Source: Dehalococcoidia bacterium
Lineage (GTDB): Bacteria > Chloroflexota > Dehalococcoidia > Lucifugimonadales > UBA3495
Reading direction: 5' to 3'
Assembly: GCA_022823105.1 (NCBI GenBank)
Contig: JAJDXU010000028.1
Location: 1-7,671, forward strand
DNA length: 7,671 bases
Part shown: positions 5,586 through 7,671 of the stretch, in pieces
How positions within the stretch are numbered: position 1 is the first letter of the stretch
How the letters are laid out: the number at the start of each line of letters is the position of its first letter
Position numbers and translations under genes: made by a program
Notes under the pieces: generated by a model
The model's database searches: none
What the model saw: the letters and a program-made list of their open reading frames with translations, nothing else
Told to the model about the DNA's origin: nothing

Positions 5586-5870
5586 GGCCGTTACCCCACC
5601 CTTGCGCACAATGCGACGCGGACTGCGGAGACGCACGACGTAGGTTTTGTGCCGGCGCATCGTGTGGATCACCGCCTCCGGCCGCCGCTGGCGCAGCTTT
5701 ACGCGTGCCTCCACCGACCGGTCGGCGATCTCATAGTCGCCGGTCAGCACGTCCACCAGCACAAACTTGCCTTCGTCCTCAGGCGCTATCAGGCCGCGTA
5801 TTCGGGTGTCGTAGATGTCCTCACCCAGACGCTTCTGCTCTTCGTAGGACATCTTGCTCCGTTCCGGCAT
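5583..5870 (-). CDS. Small hypothetical partner of the retropepsin-like protease (95 residues)
   Basis: A 95-residue basic protein with an acidic helical N-terminus (YEEQKRLGEDIYDTRI, 9-24) and a central GKFVLVDVLTGDYEIADRSVEA (34-55). That central block looks like a strand-turn-strand-helix unit (VxVDVxTGDYEI). It is followed by a predicted strand around YVVRL (77-81) and a basic tail. The GKFV-D-TGDY-ADxSVEA pattern recalls short proteins often encoded just before clan AA proteases, for example DUF5678-like ones; this is recollection and was not searched. The start is ATG at 5868-5870, with GGAG 3 bases and GGAGGGGG further upstream. ATG at 5850-5852, also with GGAG upstream, is an alternative, while TTG at 5900 is less likely. 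Its TGA abuts the ATG of the protease, so the two products are probably made in fixed ratio. It could be a substrate, adaptor or inhibitor of the protease. Confidence 0.7.
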   Translation of the reverse strand: MPERSKMSYEEQKRLGEDIYDTRIRGLIAPEDEGKFVLVDVLTGDYEIADRSVEARVKLRQRRPEAVIHTMRRHKTYVVRLRSPRRIVRKGGVTA

Positions 5871-5909
5871 CGTCTCCGCCCCCTCCACTGATGCTATCAA
5901 CCGCCGCGA

Positions 5910-7671
5910 CTACCGCAGCACGCGCTCGTCGCCCACGCGCCGGGTTACGCGCTGCTGGTCCAGGTATTCCAGTAGCGGCAGCACATACTTGCGGCTGGTT
6001 CCGAATATCTCCCGGGCCTCGGCTACGGTAACGCTGCCGTTCTCCTGCAGATGCGCCACGATGCGGCCGACCATGTCGTCATACGCCCCGGTGGTGAACA
6101 CCACGGTCTCGTTGACCTTGACCACGTCGCCCTTTTCCTGCAGGTAAGCCAGCAGCTCCGGGTCCACGGGCCGATCCGTCGGTGGCGACCACGGTTCGCC
6201 CGCCAACTCCGACAGGTACGTCGCCACGTCTGTCTGCTGCCGTTCGCTGAGTTCAACCTGGTGGTCCGGCGTCCGCACCAGCCCGTCGTCAACAACCACC
6301 ACGCCTTCCTCCGCCAGCCGCGCGGCCGCGCGCAGGTACACAGGTTGCGCAATCCTCAGTCGGCTCCGCAGTTCCTGCGGCGGCGCGCCGCGTCGCAGCG
6401 GATACTGGTTGTGGTAGGCCTGCAGCGCGACCTGCGCCTGGTTGCGCAGAATGTCCCATCCCCGTCGCGAATACACCACCGCGTCGTTTTGGGATCCCAT
6501 CTCGCCCAGCGACACCACGTCGCCGGACTCAACCAGTTCACCCAGCCGTTCCAGCACCTCCCCCTCCGCCAGGTTGGACCTTTGCGACAGCGTGCGCAGA
6601 TCGCAGGGCCCCATCTGATCGGCCACCGTGAAGATCACGTCCTCGCTGGCCCCTGCGTCCAGCATGGTCAGCCGTTCCAGAACCTCAGGAGCGAACCGGC
6701 GATGCCGCCGCGGCGGGTTGGGGTCGGCCACCTGCCCTCCGCCCAGCGTATCCTCGGACGAGCGCAGCACGAAAAAGTCGCCCTTCACCATGGGAATGGC
6801 ATCGTCCAGCAGAACCTGCACCCACCCCTCGGTCCCGGGCTGCAGGCGGTCGGCGTCCAGCAGTCGCACGCGCCCCGTGGTCTCACTGGTGAACAGATGG
6901 AACGTGATCCCCTCGTTGTGCTTCAACGCGTGGGGCGCGCCCTTCACCATGCGCAGGTTGGCATCAAAACGACGCGTCGGCCTCAGCCACCCCGGGTTGG
7001 TCAGCACCTCGCCACGCAGCACCTCGTCCCGGGACACCCCGGACAGGTTCAGAGCCAGGCGTATTCCCGGCGCCGCGGCGTCCAGGCGCGATTTGTGGCT
7101 CTGCAAACCTCGAATCCGCGCCCGCGTTCCCGACGGCGCCAGTTCTATCTGCTGACCCACCGCAACCGAGCCGTCGATCAACGTGCCCGTCACCACCGTC
7201 CCGAACCCGCTCACGGTGAAACAGCGGTCCACCGGCAGCCGTGGCCGGCCCAGGTCCCGGCGCGCCTCCGTATCGTTCAGTATCTCGTCGATCGTGGCCT
7301 TGAGTTCGTCCATCCCGTCCCCGGTGTATGCGGACACGGCCACCATCTGGCAACCGGCGAACGCCGTGTCCTCCAGCGCGTCTTCAACCTCCGCCTTGAC
7401 CAGTTCCACCAGCTCCTCGTCCACCAGGTCGGTTTTGGTGATCACCACCAACCCTCTTCGTATGCGGATAATATCCAGTATCGCCAGGTGCTCCCGCGTC
7501 TGAGGCATCACGCTCTCGTCGGCCGCCACGATCAGCAGCGCCAGGTCGATCGCGCCCACCCCGGCCAGCATGTTCTTGATGAATCGCTCGTGCCCCGGCA
7601 CGTCGACTATGCTCACCTCGCGGCCACTGGGCAGCGTCATCCACGCGAACCCAAGGTCCACCGTCATCTCC
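5910..7671 (-). CDS. selB: Selenocysteine-specific translation elongation factor SelB (N-terminus outside window)
   Basis: About 586 residues are visible and the frame is open at 7671, so the P-loop (G1) and the true start lie outside. Numbering from the Met at 7667: the G2/switch I block MTVDLGFAW (1-9) is the SelB-specific form, DVPGHE (22-27) is G3, TKTD (77-80) is G4, and VSAYTGDG (111-118) is G5. Beta-barrel domain II begins around VDRCFTVSGFGTVVTGTL (146-163), followed by domain III. From about 370 a chain of winged-helix domains follows, ending in FGTSRKYVLPLLEYLDQQRV and RRVGDERVLR (to 585), the conserved last wing that binds the SECIS hairpin. The protein delivers Sec-tRNA to ribosomes at UGA codons. 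The stop is TAG at 5910-5912. It is the first visible gene of an apparent five-gene minus-strand cluster; selA, selD or tRNA-Sec may lie beyond 7671. Confidence 0.95.
   Translation of the reverse strand, partial: EMTVDLGFAWMTLPSGREVSIVDVPGHERFIKNMLAGVGAIDLALLIVAADESVMPQTREHLAILDIIRIRRGLVVITKTDLVDEELVELVKAEVEDALEDTAFAGCQMVAVSAYTGDGMDELKATIDEILNDTEARRDLGRPRLPVDRCFTVSGFGTVVTGTLIDGSVAVGQQIELAPSGTRARIRGLQSHKSRLDAAAPGIRLALNLSGVSRDEVLRGEVLTNPGWLRPTRRFDANLRMVKGAPHALKHNEGITFHLFTSETTGRVRLLDADRLQPGTEGWVQVLLDDAIPMVKGDFFVLRSSEDTLGGGQVADPNPPRRHRRFAPEVLERLTMLDAGASEDVIFTVADQMGPCDLRTLSQRSNLAEGEVLERLGELVESGDVVSLGEMGSQNDAVVYSRRGWDILRNQAQVALQAYHNQYPLRRGAPPQELRSRLRIAQPVYLRAAARLAEEGVVVVDDGLVRTPDHQVELSERQQTDVATYLSELAGEPWSPPTDRPVDPELLAYLQEKGDVVKVNETVVFTTGAYDDMVGRIVAHLQENGSVTVAEAREIFGTSRKYVLPLLEYLDQQRVTRRVGDERVLR

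Noticed and set aside
5013..5891. Plus-strand open frame of 292 codons opposite the nurA start, the retropepsin-like gene and its partner
   Set aside because: It is the antisense shadow of three well-supported minus-strand genes in GC-rich DNA. Its translation shows no domain, and its composition (rich in His, Arg, Pro, Gln) is typical of a shadow frame.

Overview
This 7.7-kb window is GC-rich (roughly 60-65% by eye), densely coded bacterial DNA with nine protein genes and no RNA gene, insertion sequence or CRISPR array that I can see. The gene set suggests an uncultured member of the Chloroflexota (Dehalococcoidia/SAR202-like). The grounds are a bacterial NurA-domain nuclease, a small clan AA retropepsin-like protease with a partner gene, a divergent CinA-like protein, and a MaoC/MaoC/SDR acyl-CoA module. 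The phylum is an inference from gene content and was not tested by a search.

Left part, minus strand, transcribed right to left (1914 to 1): an unknown 99-residue acidic protein, then a MaoC N-type hot-dog dehydratase (TTG start), a second MaoC hot-dog dehydratase, and a short-chain dehydrogenase that leaves the window at base 1. The last three together resemble a split version of peroxisomal multifunctional enzyme 2, with (3R)-hydroxyacyl-CoA dehydrogenase plus double-hot-dog hydratase 2 activities, so they probably perform hydration and dehydrogenation of an acyl-CoA. Just upstream of this trio lies a strong sigma-70-type promoter (TTGACA, 17 bp, CATAAT). Its -35 box is embedded in the last of three imperfect 20-bp tandem repeats, a likely operator array.

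Centre, plus strand (2069-3346): a secreted or membrane-anchored zinc metallopeptidase of the HExxH...NE type, divergent from the 99-residue gene and convergent with the right-hand cluster.

Right part, minus strand, transcribed right to left (7671 to 3384): selB (start outside the window), a 95-residue unknown protein, a retropepsin-like aspartic protease fused to it in a TGAATG stop/start junction, a NurA-domain nuclease, and a CinA C-terminal-domain protein lacking the usual catalytic lysine. Gaps of 39, 0, 53 and 40 bases suggest one operon. selB shows that the organism decodes UGA as selenocysteine, although no selenoprotein gene or SECIS element is evident here. The most noteworthy points are the repeat-embedded promoter, the coupled small-protein/retropepsin pair, the degenerate CinA protein and the cysteine cluster in the nuclease.
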